From the NCBI GenBank assembly GCA_024195265.1, contig JAJLRJ010000010.1, forward strand, positions 22,472,784-22,536,783: a stretch of 64,000 bases of DNA, written 5' to 3'. Positions 1 to 13,600 of this stretch are shown in pieces. The position numbers and the translations under genes were made by a program. Below the pieces are notes generated by a model. That model saw nothing but the letters and a program-made list of their open reading frames with translations, had not been told where the DNA came from and made no database searches. The first letter of the stretch is position 1. The number at the start of each line of letters is the position of its first letter. The DNA is from Dendrophyllia cribrosa (lineage: Eukaryota > Cnidaria > Anthozoa > Scleractinia > Dendrophylliidae).

Positions 1-77
1 TTTCAAACGAATAACGTTTTAGAACTGATAATAAGTTGCAGAGAGTCAACGCCGAGGCATGGGACTTCTACCTATAC

Positions 78-320
78 CTGACGCGTAATTTTGTTATAGT
101 TATGATTACTTCTGTTATTGTTCATTGAAGTGCTTTTCACACTCGCATGTTTATGCCAAGAAAAGAAATTAGCGCCTCCGTCAAGGGAGCCCCCCCATGA
201 ACGACTGTTTAGCGCCCCTTTGCTTTTTTCTTCTCGCACGGAATCTTTTCCTGCATGGACAACTCCCGAACGTATATTTGGCCCTAGTTCTTTTAGGACT
301 GCTCGTTTTAACTCCGCGGT
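78..320 (-). CDS. Candidate last exon or domain remnant of the recombinase-like gene
   Basis: After a good acceptor (CCATTTTCAG at 321-330) the minus strand reads AVLKELGPNIRSGVVHAG and then ALNSRSW. This resembles, from memory, a short C-terminal helical segment found in related zinc-finger/recombinase-like proteins. The stop is at 72-74 if read through; a donor-like GTATAG follows position 78. The problem is phase: the previous exon (1082-1032) ends in phase 1 and this frame needs phase 0. Read in phase 1, the exon gives a basic Arg/Lys-rich tail ending in a stop. An extra exon in 340-1030, or a decayed last exon, would explain the mismatch. Confidence 0.35.
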
Positions 321-522
321 CTGAAAATGGAAGCACAAAATTTTACTTTTCAGATTTTCAAATTAACAACTTCTCAAAAGTTGTTCAGATTTATAACGTG
401 CTGAGAGCTAATTCCGACCACGTTGAGAAAATCACCTTGGCAAGAGAAATTGGACGCAGAAGGCGTACAATCTATACTCAATTGATTTCCGGAGATTCTG
501 ACGGTAGAGTCTACCTTCTATA

Positions 523-690
523 GCTCAGAAGGAGGTCGGACACTTATTGCGAATTATATAACGTAATGTCGACACTTAGAATTTTATTTTCAATAAATTT
601 TTAAGTGTAAAAAAGAAAATCTAAAATCCCCACTGAGGATTGAACCTGTGACCTCAGCTAGGTTGGGTGACCGCTTAGTACAGGTTTGAC
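523..690 (-). mobile_element. Partial tRNA-like-headed TIR element (family also at 15783 and 16727)
   Basis: The left end reads CAGAAGGAGGTCGGACAC, as in the complete copy at 16727-17020. On the minus strand a Pol III B box-like GGTTCAATCC lies near 640. The element is cut off about 165 bp in, before the A box. Confidence 0.6.
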
Positions 691-1031
691 TATAATTTTT
701 TGTGGTCTATAAAGAGTGGACGTCGTCATTTTGGTATAATTTCATCATTGGTTTAATGACGGTTCGGCGGCATAGTTGTTTACATTTCTTCCGTGGTTTT
801 TTTTTTGTAATTAACCACCGGCCGCTACCCGAGGTCTGTTTGATTTTCTTGGCTCCAAAGGATTGGGTTTATCATTAAAACCAGGAGCTTATTATAAGCT
901 CCTGTTAAAACGCAACCACAAGAAAATTAACTTTTTTTCTCTCCAATGAACTTTTATACATGTATCGAATACTTTCTTGTCTGCTTTTATAAGAATATAC
1001 AAGGATCTTAATGTAATCATCATCAACTCAC

Positions 1032-4000
1032 TTCTGGCACCCTGTGGCACAGATTTTGTGGCCTTTTTCTTTCTTTGAGGACCTGAAAATATATATGATC
1101 AAAACGTAAATGCAGCTGTTCTAGGAGTATTTTTTTTTTCTGTTCATAACAATTGATCTATATTTTTGTCTTAAAATGGCTAGGGATTTGGACCTACCTG
1201 TTTTAATAGAGAAAATTCCTATTTCTTGCTCTACACGATTAGCTAATAATAATCGAGTAATAATTTATAATTATTTATCGAGTGGAAATAAGCAACTAAG
1301 TTGACGGCATTTCTGTCTGTCAGTTGCAGCGTTTCTGTTTTGACGGATTTTTGTAACTTGGCCACATTCTAGACCATATAAAAGGAAGTCGATTCCCAAA
1401 TTTTGAGCCAAATATAAAAATGATCCGTTTTAAAAACGGATCATTTTTTCTAGGAGGGCCTCGATATGAAATGAGGAGTTTGCGCAAATCCAGATTTTGG
1501 CTCCTGTATTTATTTTCGAAGAAAATCGGTTCATTTTTAATCTATGCTTCATTCAGCTGGGAGATACAGAAAGAATTATTGCAATAGAGTTAAAAACAAA
1601 GAATTTATGACCAAAAGTTTGCCGTTGCGAAATTGCATCCAGGTCACAGATGGGCGCATTTTGCATGTTATGTCATGAACGTTCTGTCGTTTCAGACCAT
1701 CAAGAGAATCTTAGCCTGTTCCAGGCGTTCAGTTAGTGGGGAAAGCGCGAGTAATTGGGAAGGCGCGAAGAAAAGCGAGCCAAAAAAATGCGGGGAGACG
1801 AGGGACCGAGAAGAAGAAGAAGAAGAAGAAGAAAAAACCCCTTCAAAAAAAGGCCAAACTGTTTTTGAAACGCAAAACACCCTTCGATAACAAGCCCCTC
1901 CTCCCCCTCCCTCACTCCCCAAGAAGGCTTTTTGTCGGAATTTGCTTTTGTATATAACAAGTGCAAATGGTCAGACAGTCCCGTCTCCAATGGGTACGTA
2001 AAAGAGGCATTGTCATACATTCTTTCGTGGGTAGGGGTTGCCTGACGCGCCTTCATGAGCTCTCGTCCGATCTCATAAGTGTAACTATGTAAAGCGCCAT
2101 AAACATGGATTATCTACTGTATACAAATTATTGATTATTATTCATTATTTTTCAATATATAGTTCCAGCTCAGACGCGACGATCGAAAGTTTGGTGTCTG
2201 AATAAATTAATTTTTACGCCTTGCTCTTCCGGGAATAACGGCTGGGGACCGGTGATTCAGACACTGAGCCGACAAACTCCTATACCCCATTCACACCAAC
2301 TCTTAAACTTGTTTCAATGTTGTTTAGTTTAAAACAAGTTTAGAAAAATTCCTCCTAACCTCCTGTAATATTTGGAGTGAAATCTTTACTAAAAGAAGCT
2401 TTATTGACTTTATTACCGTTCCAGGTTGTTTGAGTCATATGCATTTCAAAACGTTCAAGACAGAGGCTAAAACGTGAAATAACACGAGACTTCGTGTAGA
2501 AAAGAACGGTTTTTTTAATCAACGTCGCGGACCCTAAACACGATCTGACATTTTAACAAAATGCTTATGCCCACTGCCAACGGCCTAATTTACATACATA
2601 GAAACTGACGCACATATTTGTGTGAACTGACACGCATATTATTACAAAACGTAGTTAAACTAAACAACATTTAAACATGTTTAACCGTTGGTGTGAATGG
2701 GGCAATAGTCTCCTACGCAGCTGTTATTAGGGCAGTGGGGGAGGAGCGTTGCGTGACGAGCCCTAATAACGGCTGCGTAGGAGACTAACAAAATCCATAA
2801 GTTATTTAAATGTATTTGGAGAAAGGATCTTTTTTTTTCATCCGAACCTGCAATTTTTGTTCGTCTCTCGTCTGTCTGAACTTCCTACCTATTTTTGGAT
2901 CCACTGCACTTTGACAATGTTATCATGACGGAATTTATGATCAATAAGAGGATAGAAGCATAAAAATCTGACGTCAATTTGTTAATTATCGCAGTATATT
3001 TTCTACCCAATAAAACATATATCGAAGTATTTTTCTTTTATGCAGAGATAATGTAATCTATACCGATCAACTAACCTTTGTTACTTCGCGGTACCGTGAC
3101 ACTTCCTTGCTCAGCTGAACTATGGCCACGACCTGAACTATTGCCACTACCTGAAATGCATCAGACAAGGTTAGGAATAAAGATCTGTGGGAAATAATAA
3201 CCACACAGCTAAAAGGGACGTAATTCCCTAGATTCGTCCCACTTTGAGCAAATCACAAAGTATCAAATTGAAGAATACCTGGGCCCGGGTAGTCTGAAGG
3301 GGGTAGGACGAAATAGCGGCTGACACTTCAGACTAGGGCCCAGGCAAAATCACGTCAACTCGCCATTACGTACTGAAAATTGCACGGTTAACGCTAACCT
3401 CGGGTTAAGCTGTGAGTCAAATTTCGTGAACCCATCTAGCAAGGTAGGTTAAATTCTAACCTCGAGTTTAAACTGAAAGTCAGCGAAAAAATAGCATAAT
3501 CTACTGCAGCGAGACGAGCAAACGCTGTCTCCGAATACTGAAGGACCTGAAGACAAGTTTTTGTATGTTTTGTAACTCGCACGTGCAACACGTGCAGAGG
3601 CATTGTTTTCGCTCATTAAATCTATTTTTGTGCCGTTCTCGCTGCCGTCGCCTTCGTGACGTACATCGCGCTAATCGGCTGCCAGAATTTTGCCATCGCG
3701 CGCGGACAATACCGCTAGCTATGCTAAAGCGATATCTTTTCTGATGAACTTACTTGTGTTACTGCGAGATACCGTGACACTTTCCGCAGCTTTTCGCCCA
3801 ACTGAACTATGGCCTGCACGACCTGAATACATCAAAATATCAAGAGAGCCACACCAGATTGTTGCATTTTCTTCAAAAAATCAAAATCTTTATTTCTACT
3901 GTCTCTAAATTGAAAAGTTTTTTTTCATCCGTTTCAGCCAAGATTTGCTTTAGTCGTTTTAGTTGGAGAAATTCCTTTGTTTTGCATTCGTATAAAGGAT

Positions 4001-4577
4001 TTCGTTCAGCAAGATGTAATATGTAACCTACAATAAAATTAAGATACATATAAGGCCCCGTTTACACGGGTCCGGACAAATTTTTGCACGGACAAAAACT
4101 TGCACGGTTCCACCTTGCGTTTACACAGGACCGGCGGAACTGGACGAATTTTTGAACGGCTAAGTGTGCAAATTTCCGTGTAAACACCATTGCAATCTGT
4201 AACAGAATTTGCACGGATCCATGTAAACAAGTGGTCTCAGTAGGGACAAAATTCGTCCGTGCAAAAAATTGTCCGGACCCGTGTAAACGGGGCCAAAGAT
4301 TTCTTGAATTACTGCCTCAGAAGGATAAAAAAACTTCAAGTGGACTGACGCGATTAGGCATGAAGATCAGTGGGAAATAACCAATCAAAAGACACAAATC
4401 AAGAGAAGGAAATGGGTTCACACTATGAGGAAATCGCCTAATGACGTCACTAGGCAAGCATCAAAGAACCAATGATGATGATGATGAAGATGATGATGAT
4501 AATGATGATGATGATGATGGTGATGATGATAATGATGATGATGATGATAATGATGATGATGATGATAATGATGATGA

Positions 4578-4608
<31 letters not shown>

Positions 4609-7600
4609 GATGATGATGATAATGATGATGATGATGATAATGATTGGCCACTCACAAAAGCACATGCGATTTTTTATTCGCGGAAACATGTCAACCAATA
4701 AATATTTTACTTCCAAGGCCAAGCTTTCCTAAGTTTGTAATATGGTTACGAGCTGTGCAAGAAAACTTGCAAGATCTGACACCAGATACATTTAAAAATG
4801 CATTCACAATTTGACTTTTCAAAAACCTTTGAACAAAACTTGACATTTTCGCGCCGATGGATACTTTTATTGCATACATTTTTATGACGGATTATCGGTA
4901 TATCCACGCAAAATATTTTTTCACGATCTTGAATGTAGGATATGAAAACCGGGCATTAACTAATAAGTGTTAAAAATTAGTGGGAATTTAAATATCCCAG
5001 ATTGATTATTTTATTTATTTTGTACCTTTTTTGTGTGTCACACTTGTAGTCAGTGGAGAACCTGTGGAATAAGGTTTAATTTCATCAATCCTTGCGCTAG
5101 AGGAGGTTCGTTGTAACTATCAAGTAGAATACAATGAAATCCCGATTTTTCGGACCCTCGATCTTTCGAACCAAAACTCGTTTCCCTTATTCAAACCAAT
5201 CTAAGGTTCCACTGTATTAGACTGGTTTTAAATCTGCGTTTTCCTTTCTCTCCATATTAGGACCAAAATGAAGCTAGATCAACACTTAATAGAGGTATTC
5301 TTTACAGTGAACATGGGAACAAAAGTCTGGGACTTGAACTACTGCCCGTCTAATAAAGGGTGTCCGCATAATACATGTTTGACTGTAGATAATCAAAGGC
5401 CGTGTTTTCACGAGCGATGTTTCAACTAGCTGAGCGAGTGACAGACGGAAATCTCGTGAAAACAGTTGCTTGTCCAACTCGCTTAAAGTTAAGCGAGTCT
5501 GCGAACTTCAATGGATTCTCGTTAAATTTAAGCCACCAAATTAAATTTAAGCCACCAAACCAGGTCGCTTAAGCTTGTCGGCAATTAATTTCGGCCAATC
5601 ACATGTCGCCAGCGTTCAAACAACCTATAAGGGCATGTCAGAGGTGTTATAATTTGCATTTGATGCGAATATTTGAATATTCTAACATCCTCTGAAAGAA
5701 ACAGGCTTCGATTATTCTTCTTCTACTTTGAATAGCAAGCAACTTGAGCCTTTGCTGAAACCTTCTCCTCCTTCGATCCTGGAAACAAACGCGATAGTAC
5801 ACCAATAAACATAAGAATCGTTTATTTGCAAGCGTCTCTGTTTCCCGCCATCTTTCTTGTTATTGCTGGTTTGCACGTGACGTCACGGCGGCCATGTTGG
5901 TGGTCAAGAACAAAAGCGTTTCTCTCCGCTGGGAACTAAACTCTATTTTCATGCAAATTCTGCGACAAAAATTGTATGGTATTGACCACCAACATGGCCG
6001 CCTTGTCACGTGATTGCAAACCAAGAATTCCGCGAATAACAAGGGACAAACATCAAGAAAAATGAATAAAGCTTTGTCCGTGAAAACGCATAAATTATTT
6101 AAGCGGTTCAACGCGGTCGGTAAACAAACCGCCTCGTGAAAACACAGCCAAAGTTTCTTTTATTTCCTCCGTTAATAACTATTTTCCAATCCTCCTGATG
6201 TGTCTGAAATTCTATACTGATGACGTAACATAAAGTTTATTTACGTTTCTCTTTTTTTCTCGGGGGTGAGCCAGAATCCACACAAGTATCTAGAAAATAA
6301 TACATCAATAAAACATGCGTGATTCTTATATGTTTGAGTTTATATTTATATTAAATAATAATTATATTATATTAGTATATTCCCCTGGATATGGTCAAAT
6401 TAATCACGTATCAGATGATTATTTACTGAAGGAAAAGTCGAAATTCTTAGTCAGTCGGAAAAATAGGACAGTTTCAATAACTGACTTGATTGGAAGAACG
6501 TGACGTTTCGCTTTGTGTTTGCTCTTCTACTTTTGCCGTTATCCCTACTTCTTCTTCACAAAAAGTGCCGATACATTCCAGTTCTTCGATTGTAATAACA
6601 GCATTATATTCGAGTATTCTTTCCGATCTTCTAGCTTCTCAGTGTCTCGGAATGCATGTGAAACGTTCAATTGAAAAACCGTCATCCGTGTACCCACGTG
6701 GAGAATAAGTCAGTTATTTAGATAAATCACACACACCTCGTCTTCTAAAGGGTTTGACCCAGTAACATTCAAACTGACTGGCTTAATAAATAGAGCGATT
6801 TCACAAAACCCGTGAAACAAAATTAAACAGTCATTGCATAATAATCGAAAGTAACAAAATGAAACAATGGAAATTAGTGTCTAATAGTGTCTATTTGTCT
6901 AATATCTTTTTTTTACGAGTTATGTGAAACCACTCGATTATTTATACATTTATTATTACATCAAGGGTCATGGTGTCTAATACATCAAGTGACGTAGGTG
7001 CCCGGGGGGGGGGGGGGTACCCAACAAACCCTTACCCTTCATATAGCCTTTGCGTGCGTCTGTTTGATATATTTTGAAAGGCGCTTTTTATAATACTTAA
7101 ATGGCAGTTTTCCCTACCCTTTTTATACTTCAACCGGTGTTTTCCCTACCCATTCCTATACTTCGTGAAAATCCCTACCCTTTCATATACTTCAACTCGT
7201 GAAATCCCTACCCTTTCATATACCGCCAGCCTAAAAAAGGTACCCCTTTCGGGCGGAGCATCCCCGTATAGCCCATTATAGGGAGTACCCCCTCCCCCGC
7301 GCGTAGGTGTTGTGCTTTTTCTTTGCACGTGTTTGTAATTTCCATGTTTATCATTTCTACCGCAGCCTAACATGTAACATGTAAATTTAGATCAGTCTTT
7401 GTAAACAAGACGGATAAGTTTTATATCATAAAATATTTATTGACTAAGTTAGATCATGCCGGATGGGAAAATATTTGGCTCTCGGTCATTGCGGACGTGC
7501 ACTCGGTCCGTACGCCAGGAGTCAGATAGTTTCCCATTCGGCCCTCCCGCTCAGTTAACAAAGTACATATTATGTGACATAGTATCTTGTCGAATTTTGT

Positions 7601-10600
7601 ATTTGATTAGATCCTAGAGGGAAGGTCCACGTTTTTGATCTTCTTTTCCGTTTATCGAGGAGACGGCCCGTCCCACTACACGAAAATTGCTTTTACCACA
7701 CGCCTTTAGCATATGTCAAAGGTGTCAAAGGCCGTTTTTGACAAAGGTAGTACACTTTTGATGCTCATCAAAGGTATAGTAAATGAACTGTCAAATATTA
7801 CTTTAACTTGCACAAAAGTACCTTTGATTCACCTGTTACTTGCGTCAAATGTGTAATACTTTTGACGCGCGTCAAAGGTGCATCAAAAGAAACGTCAAAA
7901 GTGCTATTAACCCATGGATCATATTTGATCACTGTGATGCACAACTTTGTTACACATTTCATGGAGATCAAAGGTGATCGACGCCAACTTTTCGTCCAAA
8001 ACATGCAAACCATATGCATTCCGTCAAAACATACATATTCCACCCACTTAACGTGTCCCAAAGAAATTGTTTTCTTACCTTCATCCTCAGGAGATGAATC
8101 TGTAACAAAAAGCAATATGCCTGCAGTCAATGGGTTTCCAGGGATCGGTCCTAGAACCGACGTTAAATTTCGATGTTTCTTGTTTATCGTCGTCATGGTA
8201 ATATCGATTTTACCAGAAAATATATCTTGCCAAACTTCAATTCAAAACCAGTTAGTGGTGAAAATTTTACGTTGATCTGACTTGGAGAAGATCGCTTAAA
8301 AGCCCACTGAAAATGTAGGTATGGTCTCCAGAAAACTGTATCGAAACACTTTAAGCAAAGCTAGCTTGAGATTCAACGACAAACGCTATTATAAATCAAA
8401 ACCCACCTAGATCTTCATAATAAATAAAAGGTTACGAACCATTTTATTTTAGCCAAATCAGCAGTCTCTGATAAATGGCGTTTTTTTTTAAACGTTACCG
8501 TTCTCTGTGCAAGAGGAAGGGAACTTATTTATGTTTTTATGTCTGAAAGGGGGGAGGTTGGGGTGGGGGGTAATACAGGGAACAATCTAAATAGCGGGGA
8601 TAGGTATAAAACAACGTAATATTATGAATGGGGCTCATATATAGGTTTTCTTTCTTTCACACCTTTGCGTTCTCGAATGCCATGTCAACGTTTCCAAACA
8701 CTTACTTTGATTGGCATCATCATCATCATCATCTTCTTCTCCCGAGGACCCTAAAATAAAGGAATTAAGAAAACTTCCTTTATCCTTGAAAAGTGTCATA
8801 ATGGTGATCTCCGTCCATTTCAGGTTCGGTTGGGAAAGGGTGGGGGGTGGGGGGGGGGTGGGGAGGGGTGGGGGGGGGGGGTGGCATAGACCATTATGGT
8901 TTTTAAAGAAACTGAGAGCGCATAAAAGTATTTCAAACGGAAAAAAGAGAAGTAACAAAAAAACTATCGCTCGAAAAAAAGGTTCTAAGAAATTACGCTG
9001 CGGACAAGGTGTCAACACGAGCATGGAGTATTTAGCCTTTGGAAAATAACGACCCCCTAGCTCGAACGAAGCGGCTACTCCGAAACTGAGTACTTTAATT
9101 TGAAAAACTTGTTGGTCGGTAACTTGTTAGTAACGGACCTAATGATCCGAGGATGAAAACAATTGCAGTTTTTTACGGCCGGTCGATACTTTGGAAAGTA
9201 TTTTATTTTACTTCCTTTCATATTCACAGTGAGAACACCAATTTTGCGGTCATATTTACCTTGTTCAATACGTTTCTCTAAACAGATTGTTCGCGTAATT
9301 TAGCAGTGTTGCGGCCCCTTACATGCACATTTCAAACTGCAATTAAAAAAATGTCTAGAAAAAGGTTGTTGTTCATTGTTGACTTCATCGTGAGACAAAC
9401 GATAATATTCTTTTTATAACTATGGAAAAAAATTATTTTGAGAGATTTCTAGGATTTTTTGCCTAAAGTCTCGAATCAGGATTACAAAGCAAAATGTGAC
9501 AAAAGTTATTACAATGACTTGTGAAATGCAAGCGCGTTGCTCTCCATTGTGATTCTCCAAGTCAGTTCCAAGAATTGAGCATGAACAGACGTGCTTCCCG
9601 TCAAATCTGACAAAGCTGATTGGCTGAGAATACAAAACGAGTACTCTGCGCATGCTCACAAAATCGGAACCAGCCAGTCGACCAGCCAGTCGACCAGCCA
9701 GAGGTCTCGATTCTTGGTGCTGACCAAACGGATCACAGCCTCCGGAAACGAGAATAGTTAGTCTCGCACTTTATACTACTATTTTTACATCTTTACAATG
9801 GGATGCAAAATCTGACCCACCTTCTGACTCATTGTTGGTCTCTGTAATGTCAGGAATATCTGTAAATTAGAACATTCGGTTTGTTAATATCTCGTTGAAT
9901 CAAATATTGCGAAAATTGCGCTTTCTTTGCAACGGTCAATGTGATTTGAGTCCATATGTTTCCGTAGTTTCCGTTCCTTTACCTTCCTTGACCTTTACAG
10001 AGACGCCTTTTCACCCTGTCAGCTATTTTTGTTAAAATTATGTGCAGAGCAAACCGTTTGACAATTAACGTTAACAATGAATAAACTTCATGTTTAAGTA
10101 CCTTCAACAGACATGTCTCCCAGGTTTTTCCCGACGAGTTGTTGTAAGTTACCAGAATCAACCGCGAGCAGAAGCTTGCTGACTTTTGCCAGCTCTGTTG
10201 TTGAATGATGTATCCGATAGAAGTCGCGGTGTATCCGCACGTCGTGGCCAAGATGGCGCGCTAGCCAGTCAACATCCACCTCACTAAGAGCCGCTGTTTG
10301 TGAAACGGTTGCGATATATTTTCGCAATTTGGTGCTTGTTATTGACTTGCTTTGCTGAAGTGATCCCTCGATTTCTTTTACATTACTGGACACACAATCC
10401 CAGCCTCTCAGGTGGCCCAAAGACCCCTTTGTGGCGCAAGCAAATACAAACTTGTTTTCCTTTGGGATACTTTCTGGTCGTGTTTTGATCAGCACCTCTA
10501 TTGCGACCTTGGTTTCCGGTGTTAGTAAGATGGGCACCTTTCTATTTCGTTTGCCATTGATTTCAATCAGATCGAGCCTGAAGATTTAATGTAGACAATG

Positions 10601-13600
10601 TTACTTTAATAATGTTAAATTCGGTGGAACCTCCAAGGGAAACCTAAATTGGTTTGAGAAATCGGGAGTTCGATCGCGATATATCGGGGGTAAAATTACA
10701 GTGAAGCACACCCAAGGGAAATGAATTTTGGTTCGAGAAATCGGGATTACACTGTATGAACTTATAAGTTCATTGTAAACATTCACGATCTCCGCTGTGT
10801 GGACAAAACTGGAAAAAAAAGTATGCTGAGTTTAGTTTATCATTTAATTGTTTATTTTCTCTCTAAATAGCAAAGATTTAAAAGAGCCATTAGCATCCTT
10901 CCTTTCTGACCTTCATTATATTTTCTTATATTTAACTATTATAGCGCGAAAGCGCGCGTGATATCGCCTAATTCTTAGCCGACGAGGCCGTTGGCCGAGT
11001 CGGCTAAAATTAGGCGATATCACGCAAGCTTGAGCGCAATAATAGTTTTATAATTCAACACATTGATAACAAAGCACAGTTTGAAGAAAAAATATCGAGG
11101 ACGGTCCGTCATTTTTGCATTCTCTTGTCAAAATGCTAAATTTACATCCATCGCTGGATATACGTCATGTAGACATAGCGTATGTCGATAACTTTTTGAC
11201 CATATATGAGCAGTGCATGTATCAATGTGTTGAATTAAAAATATATATATTGACTGAGTTTTGCACCGTTTTTTTTCGGCATTCATTCAGTAAATGATGG
11301 GAACTCAGAACTTTCTTGGGGTCATTTATTCTATATTTCGGTTATGATCGAACTATTGTTACCTTTCACACAGTCGCTTTTCCAAGGGAGACAAGGACTC
11401 CTTCATTGCGCTGCTACAACAGCCCCAATTCGGGCGATTTGCGAATTGGCTGATTTCTAGCGTGGCGGATTCGCCGGACCTTCTCTTATTAAAGATGATG
11501 ATTCTTGTCAGTGTTGTTCTTGCAAGGTTGGTCCATTGCTCAACAGACCCTTTCCCTTCTGTCAAGACTGAAGACAACGCCTGCATTTTGGAATCTAGGT
11601 GATTCTTTAACAGTGTCAGATCTTCAGCAAGGGGCAGATAGTCGACTTTATTTTGTTTTGTTGACCCTAATGAAGCGAGGGACCGTGAACTGATTTTTGT
11701 AGTCCACTCGCTTTCAAAAAGGTCAATAAAACGCTTTGCCCTCTTGATAAGATTCTCGTCTTTCCGCCGCAGGGCAGAACACTTCACGACTTGGGCACAT
11801 CGCTTGATGCTGTGTCCAAGCTTCAGGGCTAGAGAAGGAATCTTGATATCCAATCGGGATTCCTGGTCAAATCCACACAATTCTTTAACAGCTTCAACCA
11901 AAGCATCAAACTGAGAGGTGTCGATGTAATCTTCTAAGGCCGCCTCCTCATGACTTCTCGCTCGCAGTATTAAGAGAAGCCTAGCCAGCTGGCGCATCCT
12001 CTGTGACACATAATTTATGTTCTTCTTGCCCACCTTTTCCAGGATTGAAGCTCCAAATTGAAGTATAACTTGGTCGTGCCTGGCCACGGAGGAGATGGTG
12101 TCATTCTTCATCGAAGAAAGCACAGTTGAGAAAAGATGTTTGTCGACATCTACCGTTGAAATAGAAGCAGTCGGCAGCATAGGCTTTGCTTCTAACTGCA
12201 GTTTGTTCCATTTCGTCGGCTTGGATGTTTTATGTGGGCAGCGCATGTTGTGGCGCCAAAGTTCGTCCCCCTTGAAGAAGCCCAGGCAATCTGGACATGG
12301 TAAAAATGACGCTTCATTTGAGGGGTTTTTACCGGCAGGGTTGCGTACAACTATAATCTCTCCCTCGCCGAGGGACAAAACGTTACAGTTGTGATGGTAG
12401 TCTCCCCTGAGACGTATTCTCTCAAAGGCTAGCACTTGTTCTGCTGAACCCTCCTTCAGAGCCATCGCTTCCGCCACAATTCCTTCGTCTTTGTGACGTC
12501 TCTTTAGGTGTCTGGAGAGTTTTAGTTGTTGTACTTCGCAAAACATGCACACGTGGGTTTTAGTGGCGGAGTCTTGAATTGTGATTTTGGATGATACCAC
12601 TACAAATAAAAAAATTTGCGTGGATTATAAACAGATACCATAATAAAAAGAGTAAACCAGCAGCATTCCATGACTTATTCTGAATGATATTATACTTCAT
12701 GTGTGTTTTTGGGATAACCTAATACCGGTGTATCACATCGAAATGGTTATTCCCTTTATTCGTTTGTGCCCTCACTATAAGTGAAATACATAGTAATAGT
12801 AATAGTAATCTTTTTTATATATTAAAAAATGTAAAAAGTGGTTTTCCGAGAGCCAAGAGCTCATGTTAAAACGCTCTAAAGCCTCTACTAAATAATCCGA
12901 AAAATAGAAAGAGATCAAGTGGTTTTTCTGAATTATTCTATGCCGGTGGCACAATTTATGTGTGTTAGATCAGATAAATCGGATTTTGGTGTTTCAGATA
13001 AATCAATGGCTATCAACAAACCTTTATTATCAACAACTGATACTGTGGCTTCTACACGGGACTGTTCTTGCTCCTCATTCTAAAGAAAATCACAAGAGAA
13101 TGTTATGTTGCTGTTAGAAACTCTTTAAAGCGCCGGCATGTACTTACATTTCGTAAAAGCCTATGAAGTGCAACTGTACTGCTCTGCCAATGACAGTCAT
13201 CGTGATTGGGAGTAGGGAGCCCAGAATTTTTCACAGCCTTCCCAAAGTAACAAGTTTTTTTTTATGTGGATTATGTTTTAGTGCTGTTCTCAATTTTTGC
13301 TGAGGTGGCTAAGCTGGTAAAAGTTGTGAGTACTTAGTATTAAAACCCAGCAAGAGAGTATCTTATCTTGAACCCAGTTATTGCTTAAAACTTACATTTT
13401 CGACGGTAATGTCTGCGTCATTAGAGTTCGGTGCCCTCACTGCTGAGTATAATAATATTAACAAACTCCATCAGTGAAAGTATAGAGGTGGAGCACGGGA
13501 CTGGGTCAAGTTGCAATTTCTATTCTATGTGGCACAATTTATGTGTGTTAGATCAGATAAATCGGATTTTGGTGTTTCAGATAAATCAATGGCTATCAAC

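Larger units (their letters stand above)
1083..3075. other. Intron with short hairpins and repeats
   Basis: No coding exon was recognised here. The stretch holds a perfect hairpin at 1416-1448 (arms AATGATCCGTTTT), a (GAA)n run near 1809-1832, a fragment of the CCTGTTCCAGGCGTTCAG repeat at 1716-1736 that is tandem at 16538, a TIR element at 2285-2702 and a short foldback at 2706-2787. Confidence 0.6.

Noticed and set aside
4441..4732. Asp-, His-, Met-, Ser- and Ile-rich open frames on both strands
   Set aside because: They are readings of the (GAT)n microsatellite.
7798..8275. 132- and 155-codon frames on opposite strands
   Set aside because: They overlap almost fully, cross the TCAAAGGT cluster and a dispersed repeat, and show no domain; only the 21-nt microexon here is in phase with a gene.
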